Positions 16,806 to 24,391 of a stretch of DNA of 45,361 nucleotides are shown piece by piece (position 1 is the stretch's first letter; each line of letters opens with the position of its first letter). Location: contig NZ_JADDRL010000078.1 of assembly GCF_021538895.1 (NCBI RefSeq), forward strand, positions 1 to 45,361, given 5' to 3'. This DNA is from Streptomyces olivochromogenes (lineage in GTDB: Bacteria; Actinomycetota; Actinomycetes; Streptomycetales; Streptomycetaceae). The position numbers were made by a program, and so were the translations under genes. The notes under the pieces are model-generated. The model was not told the DNA's origin and did no database searches. It saw only the letters and a program-made list of their open reading frames with translations.

Positions 16806-17691
16806 ATGCCGGGAGACGCGCCACCGAATGGCGGTGCTCCTCGCTCTGGTCCGGCCGGGCCTCGGGCGAGGGTATCGGAGATGCAGGCCAAGCTTCACCG
16901 TTGGGCGGTGGCCGATCACGGCCGCCGGTTCGATGACTTGTTCAACTTCGTGTATGACCCGGCGACGCTGTTGGTGGCGTTCGAGCGGGTCGCGGGTAAC
17001 CGCGGTGCGAACACTCCAGGGGTGGACGGTGTGACCGTCGCCGAGGTGGAGGAGCGCATCGGAGTGCCCGGGTTCCTGGACGACCTGCGCGCCGCCGTCA
17101 AGGACGGCTCGTTCCGGCCGCTGCCGGTGCGGGAGCGCAAGATTCCCAAGCCGGGGGGTTCCGGCCGCCTTCGCAAGATCGGGATTCCCGTGATCGCGGA
17201 CAGGGTCGTGCAGGCCGCGCTGAAGCTGGTGCTGGAACCGATCTTCGAGGCGGACTTTGCGCCGTCCTCGTACGGGTTCCGGCCCAGCCGACGTGCTCAG
17301 GACGCGATCGCCGAGATTCACCACTTCGGCACCCGAGGCTACCGCTGGGTGCTGGACGCGGACATCGAGGCGGCCTTCGATTCCTTGTCACACTCCGCCG
17401 TCATGGCGAGGGTCCGGCTTCGGGTCAAGGACAAACGTGTACTGGCGTTGGTCAAGGCGTTCCTCAAGGCCGGGATCCTCACCGAATTCGGCGAACACCA
17501 GGACACCATGACCGGCACGCCGCAGGGCGGCATCCTGTCCCCGCTGATCTTCAACGTGGCGATGTCCGTGCTCGACGAGCACGTGATGGAGCCATGGAAG
17601 CCCGGCGGGCCGATGTCGACCAGCGGCAAACGCTCCTACCGCCGTTCCACAGGAGCGCCGACGTGGAGGATCATCCGCTACGCCGACGACT
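16806..17691 (+). CDS. Outer intron reverse transcriptase/maturase, 5' part
   Basis: ATG 16806 follows GGGAAGGA. Residues 1-295 carry RT0-RT5: NRGANTPGVDG (65-75), SSYGFRPSRRAQDA (154-167), motif A LDADIEAAFD (183-192), GTPQGGILSPLIFN (237-250) and RYADD (291-295), where the catalytic aspartates are found. The frame is then interrupted by the inner intron; without splicing it would add CAPRTQQEVLM and stop at 306 residues with no thumb/maturase domain. The remainder is encoded at 19637-20214. Joined, the protein has 487 residues, a normal size for an intron-encoded protein without an HNH endonuclease. Confidence 0.9.
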
Positions 17692-17947
17692 GTGCGCCAC
17701 GAACACAACAGGAGGTTCTGATGTAGACGGAAGCTTCTGACGTGGTGCTGCACTGGTGATGGAGGTAGACCCTCCGGGATCGCCCACGCAGGGGGAGGTC
17801 CCAAACCACCGCAGGTTGCTCCGGTGAATGAGCCGGGGTGATGAGCACTGCGGAAAAGGCGCACATGATGCGTCAGGTGCGTGCCGAGAAGGCGAACGCG
17901 AGTGAACCACTGCTGAAGTGTCGTAAGCGTATGAGTGGTTGCCGAAA

Positions 17948-17970
17948 CCGGGGTCCAGTTGTTGCCCCGG
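17948..17970 (+). ncRNA. EBS1 hairpin of the inner intron
   Basis: A 6-bp GC stem with an 11-nt loop containing AGTTGTTG, complementary to the last eight exon bases before the inner intron. It lies 265 bases into the intron, where EBS1 is expected in domain I. Confidence 0.65.
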
Positions 17971-18286
17971 GACGAATCTGGCGGGTTCCTGTATTCCTGG
18001 CCAGGTGGCGGCCCGGCATGAAGGTGGCGCGAGCTCGGCGACAGGCGCCAGTGCGGAACGTGGGAACCCCTCGCCGCGATGTTGCCGACTGGGCTTTGTT
18101 GGAGTCTGGTTGGTGCCAAGGGAGAACCCCAAGCAGCTGAAACTGTAAGGGGCTGAGTACCGATGCGTGGCAGGGGGACGGACCGTCTCGTAGTAGTGAT
18201 GAAGTCCCTGTAATGGGGGCGGAGCGAAGGGGGCGGGTCGTCCTGATCTTGTTTGGTGGTCAACCGGTGTTTCCGGGAGGAGCCAG

Positions 18287-19573
18287 GTGAACGGATCAAG
18301 GCCGCAGGCCGAGACCAAGCCGTTTTACATTTCCAAGCCGATGGTGTGGGAGGCGTATCTGAGGGTCAAAGCCAATCGGGGTGCACCCGGGGTGGACGGA
18401 GTGTCGATCGAGCAGTTCGAGCAGAACCTCAAGGGGAATCTGTACAAGCTGTGGAATCGGCTCTCGTCCGGCTCGTACTTCCCTCCGGCGGTGAAGGCCG
18501 TGGAGATCCCCAAGGCGGGCGGGAAAGGTGTCCGTGTGCTTGGGGTGCCCACTGTGGCTGACCGGATCGCTCAGACGGTGGCCGCTATGTATCTGGAGCG
18601 GCGGGTGGAGCCTGTGTTCCATCCGGACTCCTACGGTTACCGGCCGAGGCGGTCGGCGTTGGACGCGGTGGAGCAGTGCCGGCGGCGCTGTTGGCGCAGC
18701 GACTGGGTGGTCGATCTCGACATCCGGGCGTTCTTCGACAGCGTGGACCACGAGCTGATGCTCAAGGCCGTCGAGCGGCATATCGATGAGGACGGGAAGT
18801 GGGTCCTGCTCTACGTCAAGCGGTGGCTTGTGGCCCCGCTGGCAAAGCAGGACGGGGTGCAACAGCGGGTTCGTGGGACTCCCCAGGGATCAGCGATTTC
18901 CCCCGTGTTGGCGAATCTGTATCTCCACTACGCGTTCGATGTGTGGCTGACGCGGAACTTCCCGCACGTCACCTTCGAGCGGTACTGCGACGATGCAGTG
19001 GTTCACTGCAAGAGCGAGAGGCAGGCCCGCCGCGTGCGGGACGCGCTCGCCATGAGATTGGCGCAGGTTGGTCTGGAATTACATCCGGACAAGACGCGCA
19101 TCGTCTACTGCAAGGACGCCGACCGGCGCGGCTCGTACGAGCACACGTCGTTCCCGTTCCTCGGGTACACGTTCCGTCCGAGGCTGGCCAAGAACCGGTA
19201 CGGGAAGCACTTTGTGAATTTCCTGCCCGCGGTCAGCAAGGAGGCGATCAAGGCGATGGGCAAGGAGATCCGCTCCTGGCGCATTGCCGCCCGCAGTGAC
19301 AAGTCCCTCAACGACCTTGCGCGGATGTTCAACAGCATCGTGCAAGGGTGGGTCAACTATTACGGGCGCTTCTACAAGTCCATGTTGTATCCCCTCCTCC
19401 GGCGACTCAACGAGTATCTGGTGCGCTGGGCTTGCCGGAAGTACAAACGGCTTCACCGCAGGGAGCGGAAGGCGAAGGAACTACTGGCGGGCACTGCCCG
19501 CCGGTACCCGAACCTCTTCGCCCACTGGCGGTTCGGTCTCAAGCCTGATGGCTGGGCGATGGGAGCCGTGTGA
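18287..19573 (+). CDS. ltrA: Inner intron reverse transcriptase/maturase
   Basis: A 428-residue group II intron-encoded protein. GTG 18287 is preceded by GGGAGGAG. Motifs: NRGAPGVDGVS (30-40), DSYGYRPRRSALDA (114-127), motif A DLDIRAFFD (143-151), RGTPQGSAISPVLANLYLHY (196-215) and the catalytic YCDD (233-236), a known variant of YADD. Domain X/maturase follows, with IVQGWVNYYGRFYKSMLYPL and a basic stretch CRKYKRLHRRERKAKE. No HNH endonuclease is present, so mobility would rely on reverse splicing into DNA at a fork or nick. The stop codon lies inside domain V. It probably aids splicing of its own intron and hence expression of the outer protein. Confidence 0.93.
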   Translation: MNGSRPQAETKPFYISKPMVWEAYLRVKANRGAPGVDGVSIEQFEQNLKGNLYKLWNRLSSGSYFPPAVKAVEIPKAGGKGVRVLGVPTVADRIAQTVAAMYLERRVEPVFHPDSYGYRPRRSALDAVEQCRRRCWRSDWVVDLDIRAFFDSVDHELMLKAVERHIDEDGKWVLLYVKRWLVAPLAKQDGVQQRVRGTPQGSAISPVLANLYLHYAFDVWLTRNFPHVTFERYCDDAVVHCKSERQARRVRDALAMRLAQVGLELHPDKTRIVYCKDADRRGSYEHTSFPFLGYTFRPRLAKNRYGKHFVNFLPAVSKEAIKAMGKEIRSWRIAARSDKSLNDLARMFNSIVQGWVNYYGRFYKSMLYPLLRRLNEYLVRWACRKYKRLHRRERKAKELLAGTARRYPNLFAHWRFGLKPDGWAMGAV

Positions 19574-19596
19574 GCCGAGAGGTTCCCGCACGGTTC
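19563..19596 (+). ncRNA. Domain V of the inner intron
   Basis: A 34-nt hairpin beginning GAGCCGTG and ending CACGGTTC, with the catalytic AGC near the 5' side and a GAGA tetraloop in the centre. This is the standard length and layout of group II domain V. Forty bases follow to the 3' splice site, forming domain VI. The last two codons of the reverse transcriptase overlap its 5' strand. Confidence 0.85.
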
Positions 19597-19636
19597 TGCG
19601 AGCGGCGGCGGGTGAGATTCCCGCCGCCGACTCACC

Positions 19637-20214
19637 TCGTGATCTTGGTGAACGGGGAACGGGCGCACGTCGAGACGCTGCGCGAAGAAGTCGCCGTCGC
19701 ACTGGAACCCCTCGGGCTGCGGCTGTCACCGGCCAAGACCCAAGTGGTCCACATGGGCGACGGGTTCAACTTCCTTGGCTTCCGCATCCGGTGGAAACGC
19801 AAGAGGGGGACGAACAAGTGGTACGTCTACACCTTCATCGCGGACCGGCCTGTCCGGTCGCTGAAGGCGAAGATCCGTGCCCTGACGCACAAGACATCGC
19901 AGCAGGACCTCGCGTATGTGCTGACCAGACTCGGTCAGATCATGCGCGGATGGGCCAACTACTTCCGCCACGCCGTGGCAAAGGACACCTTCAGCAAACT
20001 GGACCACTTCACCTGGTGGAGGCTGGTCCACATGCTGCGGGCACGGCATGGATGGAACTGGGGACAGGTCTACCGACACCTCGCGGCCTCCGGGCAGTGG
20101 AGGATCGCGGCCGACGGGGTCGAGTACTTCCGGATCAAGGGCGTGACGGTCTCCCGCTACGCCTACCGGGGCAACAAGATCCCCAACCCCTGGCTCACTG
20201 CGAACCCCGTCTGA
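19637..20214 (+). CDS. Outer intron reverse transcriptase/maturase, 3' part
   Basis: This segment continues the outer reverse transcriptase after the inner intron: (F)VILVNGERAHVETLREEVAV, then LRLSPAKTQVVHMGDGFNFLGF (RT6-RT7), the maturase helix LGQIMRGWANYFRHAVAKDT, and a C-terminal end RIKGVTVSRYAYRGNKIPNP at the stop 20212-20214. There is no HNH endonuclease. On its own it has no ribosome-binding site or start for its first residues; the upstream in-frame GTG at 19570 belongs to the inner intron. It therefore depends on inner-intron splicing. Domain V of the outer intron starts 16 bases later. Confidence 0.88.
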
Positions 20215-20230
20215 CGGCAGGAACCGTGGA

Positions 20231-20264
20231 GAGCCCGTTACGGAGAGATCCGTACGGCGGGTTC
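20231..20264 (+). ncRNA. Domain V of the outer intron
   Basis: A 34-nt hairpin beginning GAGCCCG and ending CGGGTTC with an AGC element and a GAGA loop, matching the domain V consensus. A long GC-rich domain VI (20270-20320) follows, with an unpaired A seven bases before the 3' end of the intron. Confidence 0.85.
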
Positions 20265-20327
20265 GGAGAGCGGCCCGGGGAAACGGGCCGGGAGCAATCC
20301 CGGCACCGCGCCCCGGGCCGACTCACC

Positions 20328-20458
20328 AGGTCATCGCCGATGCGCCGGGCCCGTTGCAGGCCAAGCAGATCGTGCCGCGGATCGGGCTGTCGATTTCGAC
20401 CGGGAAGATCGAGGGGACTCGGGGAAAGCTGAAACGCCTGGTGGAGCGGGGCCCGTGA
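20328..20458 (+). pseudogene. Intron host gene, 3' exon: winged-helix end
   Basis: Joined to the exon ending at 16213, this reads VIADAPGPLQAKQIVPRIGL, then STGKIEGTRGKLKRLVERGP and stop. The GKIEGTR-KLKRLVERG segment is the recognition-helix region of a winged helix. Related proteins I recall continue past LVERG with a short tail, so the 3' end may also be damaged. It has no independent start. Confidence 0.7.
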
Positions 20459-20585
20459 GTGTCGCCAACCCCCGCCTTCGTGCTCATACAGAGAGTCGTC
20501 CAACACGCGTTCACCCGCGCCGACGCCGGCACCGGCCTGCGTCCCTTCCACGACCCGAGCCAGGACACCTGAACCTCGCGCGTGG

Positions 20586-20757
20586 TCAAGAACGGCCTCC
20601 GGCTAGCGCCTCGTCGGCACTGGATCGCCCGAGCTTGAGAGTACGGGCGGCCTCGGTCACGCTCACGTCTTCGTCGACCGTGCGTCGCAGCGCGGCGAGC
20701 TCGGCCAGCCCAACGGCGCGGGGCCGGCCGAGGCGCTTCGTGCCCGGCAGTATCCGC
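20586..20757 (-). pseudogene. Serine recombinase (resolvase) C-terminal HTH remnant
   Basis: On the minus strand a frame reads ILPGTKRLGRPRAVGLAELA, then VSVTEAARTLKLGRSSADEA, to a stop at 20588-20586. The GRPR element followed by a helix-turn-helix of the 'V-EAAR-L-G-S-A--AL' type is how resolvase/invertase proteins end. The catalytic serine domain is missing. A strong hairpin lies directly upstream (20762-20801). Confidence 0.5.
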
Positions 20758-20761
20758 CCCC

Positions 20762-20801
20762 TCGGCCTCTCGACGCGCGGAACCGCACGTCGAGAGGCCG
20801 A
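20762..20801. repeat. 14-bp perfect inverted repeat
   Basis: TCGGCCTCTCGACG and its exact complement are separated by 12 bases. It sits where the resolvase remnant loses homology. It may be a terminator or the trace of a recombination event. There is no U-tract. Confidence 0.6.
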
Positions 20802-20920
20802 TCAAGATCGGCGAATCGGCCTCATGAGCCGGCTTGATTCCCGGCTTGCAAGCAAAGGAGCTCGGCGGCCCGAATCTGCCGTATTCCGGTGGCACCCGCA
20901 GTGGTACGTGTGCAGTGCGT

Positions 20921-21502
20921 TCAGCACTGGTGGTCCACGTATTCTGCCCTATCGTTCGCGTTGGCCCCGACCCAAGCGATTGCCCGCCGAGCCCAGTTAC
21001 GGATGAGGACTTCCCCCCCTAGTGAGCTGTAGAAGACCGCGCTGTCAGTGCTGTTGTCGACCGAGGATGTGCGGTCTTTCCAGCCCCAGGCTCCGAGATC
21101 TTGCGTGCCGCAGTCCTGGAGCTTGCCTCGCGGGTAGCCCCAATTAATGTCCTGGTAGAAGCAGAACCAACCGGACGGGCAGTCAGCGTCGCCGGCGATG
21201 GCGCGCGGCCCAGGAAGAGCGTAGGTCACGACGAACTTGCCGTTGCCATACGAGACCTCGTTGCGGCTCGTCTGTTTGCCCCCAGGGGCAATTTTCAGCT
21301 GAAGTGCGATCTGCTCGCGCAACTCTGCATCCGAGCGGGCCTGCCGGTTCAGCAGGGACGACTTGCCCATTGGACTGTTCGATGCCGATGACGTGGCCGG
21401 GGTAGGAGGGACTGCCGATGCCGGCGTTGTGGCCATTGCCGATGCGACAATGAGCGCCGCCCCCATGGTCATGACGATACGTAAGAATCGTCCGAGGTAC
21501 AT
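20921..21502 (-). CDS. Secreted peptidase-inhibitor I36-like protein
   Basis: A 193-residue secreted protein. ATG 21502 follows a GAGGAAGGAAG region. Signal peptide: RFLRIVMTMGAALIVASAMA with cleavage after ASA near residue 30. The mature part has CPSGWFCFYQDINWGYPRGK with nearby cysteines, the beta/gamma-crystallin-like fold of family I36, first known from a Streptomyces metalloprotease inhibitor. The final cysteine at the C-terminus could pair with one of the core cysteines. It probably acts outside the cell on proteases or the cell surface. Confidence 0.8.
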   Translation of the reverse strand: MYLGRFLRIVMTMGAALIVASAMATTPASAVPPTPATSSASNSPMGKSSLLNRQARSDAELREQIALQLKIAPGGKQTSRNEVSYGNGKFVVTYALPGPRAIAGDADCPSGWFCFYQDINWGYPRGKLQDCGTQDLGAWGWKDRTSSVDNSTDSAVFYSSLGGEVLIRNWARRAIAWVGANANDRAEYVDHQC

Positions 21503-21824
21503 CTACGTACTTCCTTCCTCATGATCCGCAAGAGTTGCGGTGATTTTAAGAGCGACAGTGCTGGCAGTGCCAGACGCAAGACACGATTACGCAATCACTT
21601 CGCGTCCCGTTAGTTCCAGCGCCGTTGCCAGGGCAACTCCGGGGCGGAGTAGCAGCGGTACAGCGGTTAACGGTGAAATTGATCTTGCTGGTGCTGCTCG
21701 GTCTGAGCGTCCTTGACCACTTGGGCCTGGAGCCGCTCGCGGAGGTTTTGCTGAGGGTGACGGTTCTTAGATCAGATGCCCCCTAATTCAACGGCCAGGA
21801 CACCTGACTTCGATGCGCGCTGAT
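21503..21824. other. Intergenic stretch, no gene seen
   Basis: AT-richer than its surroundings immediately before the I36 gene, so it probably contains that gene's promoter. No RNA gene or repeat was recognised. Confidence 0.3.
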
Positions 21825-22256
21825 TCAGACGGTCGGACAACCGTTGTCAGAGCGCAGCGCACTCCAGGTGTGCGTTCCAACCCGGCCGTCGACGGTGAGT
21901 TTTATGCTGCACCCCCTGTTGTTGTCCCACGTCTGGAATCCCTTGACAGCCGCGAGGGTCTTGCCGCCGAAGTCCCCGTCCACGCCGTCACCGTCGGGGC
22001 CGGTCGAGCCGAGGTTCCAGCCCCAGACGTAGACCAGCAGGCACTGGACTTCGCGAACCCGGTCGTTGTTGTTGCCGTACACCGTTTCGACGGTGCCGCT
22101 GTAGAAGCCGCACGACCAGGACTTGACCTGCGCTTTGGAGGCACTCACGGATGTGGACGCCGGGGTGGCGGCCGCGGTCCCGGCGGCGGTCAGGCCGAGG
22201 CCTGCCGCGAGGGCGGTGGCGGCGCACGCTGCGGCGAACCTGGTGCTGACGGACAT
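21825..22256 (-). CDS. Secreted peptidoglycan-binding-domain protein
   Basis: A 143-residue secreted protein. I start it at ATG 22256 because CGAGGAG lies just upstream; the frame stays open to 22442 but that extension has no such site. Signal peptide: RFAAACAATALAAGLGLTAA, cleaved after AAA-TP. The mature part is one PG_binding_1 fold: VREVQCLLVYVWGWNLG, then DGDFGGKTLAAVKGFQ and LTVDGRVGTHTWSAL. Four cysteines in the mature part could form disulfides. It probably docks on cell-wall glycan. It is divergent from the ArsR-like regulator. Confidence 0.88.
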   Translation of the reverse strand: MSVSTRFAAACAATALAAGLGLTAAGTAAATPASTSVSASKAQVKSWSCGFYSGTVETVYGNNNDRVREVQCLLVYVWGWNLGSTGPDGDGVDGDFGGKTLAAVKGFQTWDNNRGCSIKLTVDGRVGTHTWSALRSDNGCPTV

Positions 22257-22352
22257 GCTGATCTCCTCGTGTCGTCCTCGACGGGGAAAAGATCTCTTCT
22301 TCGAATGATTGACGGCCAGGAATAAATGACCGAATTCGGTTCGTGAAGGATG

Positions 22353-22378
22353 TTGCCAGCGGTGCCGCGAACTGGCAA
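22353..22378. promoter_or_regulatory. Inverted repeat operator candidate
   Basis: TTGCCAG and CTGGCAA, a perfect 7-bp inverted repeat with 12 bases between, lie in the shared control region of the divergent peptidoglycan-binding protein and ArsR-like genes. This is a plausible binding site for that regulator. Confidence 0.5.
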
Positions 22379-22427
22379 TCATATGTCGCCTGGACTTAAT
22401 AGCCGAGGCCGCACGGGGGGGAACGGC

Positions 22428-23423
22428 ATGCTCCGCATTCATTTCACCGACGCTGATTTAGCGCGCACGCGCGTGGCCGCCGCCCCGGACCCGCTGTGGG
22501 AGATCACGTTCAGCCTGCACCGCTTCCAAACCCGCCAGGGCCGCTGGGCATACGCCGACTGGCATCGCCGCGCACTCGCGGCCCTGAGCGAGAAAGGGCT
22601 CGGCCGGGCACTGCCGACGAGACTTCTGCCGCTGTTCCCGAGAGCCGCCTACTTCCCCGACTTCCTCAATCCCGCCGAGGCCTCCCTCGGCCTCGCCGCC
22701 GGCCTTGCGGCGATCGTGGACACCCCACCGGACCGGGTCCGCAACGAAGTAGGCCGTCTGGCCGTCCAGCCGACGGGCGCACCGTCGTGGCTCACCGGTC
22801 TCACCGAGAAGGAGAACCGCGAAGAACTCGCCGCGGCACTCAAGGACTACTACAACGCCGCGATCGCCCCGTACGACGACCAGATACGCGCCCGCCTCGA
22901 CAGCGACCGGCACATCCGCTGCCGCACCCTGCTGCACGGCGGGGTGGAGCGACTGCTCGGCAGCTTCGGCACGATGATGCGCTGGCGGGCTCCAGTCCTG
23001 CACGTCGACTACCCGGTGCAGGACCGCGATCTTCATCTCGGCGGGCGCGGCCTGCTGCTGGTCCCCTCGTACTTCTGCTGGCGGATACCAGTCGCGCTCT
23101 CGGACCCCGAACTGCCACAGGTGCTGGTCTACCCACTGCACCCCGTGTCTGCCCCCGAAGCCGTCGGGAACCGCAGCGAGCGGCCGCTCGCCGTCCTCCT
23201 GGGCCGTACCCGTGCCAACGTCCTGCGCTCCACCGCGACCGGTGCCACTACCGGCGAACTGGCGCGGGCCGCAGGCATCTCGGCGTCGGCCGCCAGTCAG
23301 CACACCACCGCCCTGCGCGACGCCGGTCTGATCAGCACCCGGCGCAACGCGGCCTCCGTGCTGCACACCCTCACCCCTCTCGGGGCATCCCTGCTGCGCA
23401 TGGGCAGACCCGGAGGGCCGTAG
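22428..23423 (+). CDS. ArsR-like winged-helix regulator with DUF5937-type N-domain
   Basis: A 331-residue protein started at ATG 22428 behind a GGGGGG purine run. The N-terminal domain (about 1-240) begins MLRIHFTDADLARTRVAAAP, typical of DUF5937 regulators. The C-terminal 80 residues are an ArsR-type winged helix: RANVLRSTATGATTGELARA, ISASAASQHTTALRDAGLIS. There are no obvious metal-binding cysteines, so it is not a classical metal sensor. Divergent transcription from the secreted peptidoglycan-binding gene across an inverted repeat suggests it controls that gene and itself. Confidence 0.85.
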   Translation: MLRIHFTDADLARTRVAAAPDPLWEITFSLHRFQTRQGRWAYADWHRRALAALSEKGLGRALPTRLLPLFPRAAYFPDFLNPAEASLGLAAGLAAIVDTPPDRVRNEVGRLAVQPTGAPSWLTGLTEKENREELAAALKDYYNAAIAPYDDQIRARLDSDRHIRCRTLLHGGVERLLGSFGTMMRWRAPVLHVDYPVQDRDLHLGGRGLLLVPSYFCWRIPVALSDPELPQVLVYPLHPVSAPEAVGNRSERPLAVLLGRTRANVLRSTATGATTGELARAAGISASAASQHTTALRDAGLISTRRNAASVLHTLTPLGASLLRMGRPGGP

Positions 23424-23655
23424 CCGCCTCGCTCATCCGGAGACCTGGGCCCCTCAGCCCTCGGCAAGGGCCCCAAGGCCCTGCTCGACGAGGGCGTAAA
23501 GGGGCGTTGCCACGGTCCCAGCTACCGGCCGAACACGCGACCTAGGAATCCCGCGGGCAAGAACGGAACGGCAACCTCGCAGGACGGCTGACCATATTCA
23601 TCGGGTCGGCGCCTGAGTAGGGCCCGGGCTCCGACCCCAGCCGACTTCGCCGACG
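23424..23655. other. Short intergenic stretch, no gene seen
   Basis: The convergent ends of the ArsR-like and DUF6882-like genes meet here. No strong hairpin was noticed. Confidence 0.3.
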
Positions 23656-23988
23656 CTAGTTGATATTGAAGGTGGAGACGCTGCCGTCCGCATTGGTCAG
23701 GGGGACCGGCCCAAAGGTAATGATCACGGAGGAGTTGTTTCCCGGGCCTTTGTAATAGCCGGTCGCCTCGGTGACCCGGACGGCCAAGGCCATGAGGGTC
23801 GAAGCAGCCTGCGCATCGGCGTTGATCTCGGGGAAGGTCCAGGTGATGATGCCGGTCGTCTGGTCCAGATCCCAGCGGTCCGCCGATCCCAGCCCCCAGG
23901 ACATGTGCGCACGAGCCAGCTGCTCGATCATGTCTTCGCCCTGCTGCCTTCCGCCGAGCAGGGGCAGGTTGCGGCTTAGACGTGGCAT
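23656..23988 (-). CDS. DUF6882-like protein
   Basis: 110 residues if started at ATG 23988 (GGGGGG upstream), 91 if at ATG 23931. The centre reads HMSWGLGSADRWDLDQTTGI, then TWTFPE, the pattern of DUF6882 proteins (a W-LG--ERWD-D motif followed by a W-F strand). The second half differs from what I recall of the family and may be a shorter variant. Function unknown. It is divergent from the next gene, the two starts being only about 30 bases apart with overlapping G-runs. Confidence 0.55.
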   Translation of the reverse strand: MPRLSRNLPLLGGRQQGEDMIEQLARAHMSWGLGSADRWDLDQTTGIITWTFPEINADAQAASTLMALAVRVTEATGYYKGPGNNSSVIITFGPVPLTNADGSVSTFNIN

Positions 23989-24018
23989 GATCCCCCCGTC
24001 ATGAACCGTGGGGGGACC

Positions 24019-24273
24019 ATGCGCTTGACGAGGGAAGTGCGCCAGCAACTGCTGGCCCAGAACGAGGGCTTCGAGCTGGAGACCAGCTACGAGGGAAGGA
24101 ACTTCCGCGAGTACCGGCGGTACCGGATCACGGGAGGGGAGTTGCGCATCCGCTCCAGCGGCAAGACGTCATGGGCAGACAGCCGCTTCGACAACGAAGA
24201 CGTCGCCACCGATGAGCAGACGCACCGGTTCCTGCGGAAGCACCTGGCTGAGCTGAACACCGACGGGCTGTAG
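24019..24273 (+). CDS. Small charged protein, unknown
   Basis: An 84-residue protein started at ATG 24019, which has GGGGGGACC directly upstream; the in-frame ATG at 24001 adds six residues but lacks a site. It is rich in Arg, Glu and aromatic residues: RQQLLAQNEGFELETSYEGR, then REYRRYRITGGELRIRSSGK. It looks like a compact alpha/beta fold. I do not recognise it. The divergent pairing with the DUF6882-like gene suggests the two work together. Confidence 0.6.
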   Translation: MRLTREVRQQLLAQNEGFELETSYEGRNFREYRRYRITGGELRIRSSGKTSWADSRFDNEDVATDEQTHRFLRKHLAELNTDGL

Positions 24274-24391
24274 GGGAATCCCAAGTCGAACGCGCAGCGC
24301 CCCCGCACCGAAGTCTGGTGCGGAGGCGCTGTCGGCCGCTTCCTCGGCCACAACGACCGCCTGGACGATCGCGGCCAGACACACGCTCGCA

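Larger units (their letters stand above)
17692..19636 (+). mobile_element. Inner group II intron, inserted in the outer RT gene
   Basis: Starts GTGCGCC at 17692 and ends GACTCACC at 19636 (1945 bases). It splits a TTC codon after its first base; excision gives GCC GAC GAC T|TC GTG ATC, i.e. YADDFVI, the invariant RT core. A hairpin at 17948-17970 (CCGGGG/CCCCGG) presents a loop whose AGTTGTTG (17957-17964) pairs with all eight 5' exon bases CGACGACT (17684-17691), with two G-U pairs; this is a convincing EBS1-IBS1. Domain V is at 19563-19596, and domain VI follows with GGCGGCGGG/CCCGCCGCC arms. Its reverse transcriptase is at 18287-19573. It appears structurally complete. Confidence 0.88.
16214..20327 (+). 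mobile_element. Outer group II intron (host of the nested intron)
   Basis: The element starts GTGCGCC (the GUGYG consensus) right after the split GAG codon of the host gene and ends GACTCACC before the remaining AG. Excising it restores DIVEVIADAPGPL in frame. It spans 4114 bases including a 1945-base inner intron, about 2169 without it. The order is structural domains I-III (16214-16805), the reverse-transcriptase gene in domain IV, a 34-nt domain V (20231-20264), and domain VI with a bulged A near the 3' end. A TACGGTG segment (16437-16443), placed like the inner intron's EBS1, can pair with CATCGTG of the 5' exon, but leaves the last exon base unpaired. It shares the cgaatctggcgg segment with the inner intron. 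Confidence 0.85.

Noticed and set aside
18236..18242. GGTCGTC as EBS1 of the inner intron
   Set aside because: It can pair with the exon but lies just before the RT start, too far downstream for domain I. The hairpin loop at 17954-17964 pairs over eight bases and is correctly placed.
19570..19636. Independent start for the 3' RT fragment at GTG 19570
   Set aside because: The first 22 codons lie in domains V-VI of the inner intron and the residues do not match RT sequence. Homology begins exactly after the predicted splice site.
16806..20214. Diversity-generating retroelement or retron
   Set aside because: Both reverse transcriptases have group II maturase domains and sit next to domain V hairpins. 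No template/variable repeat pair or msr/msd-like RNA is seen.
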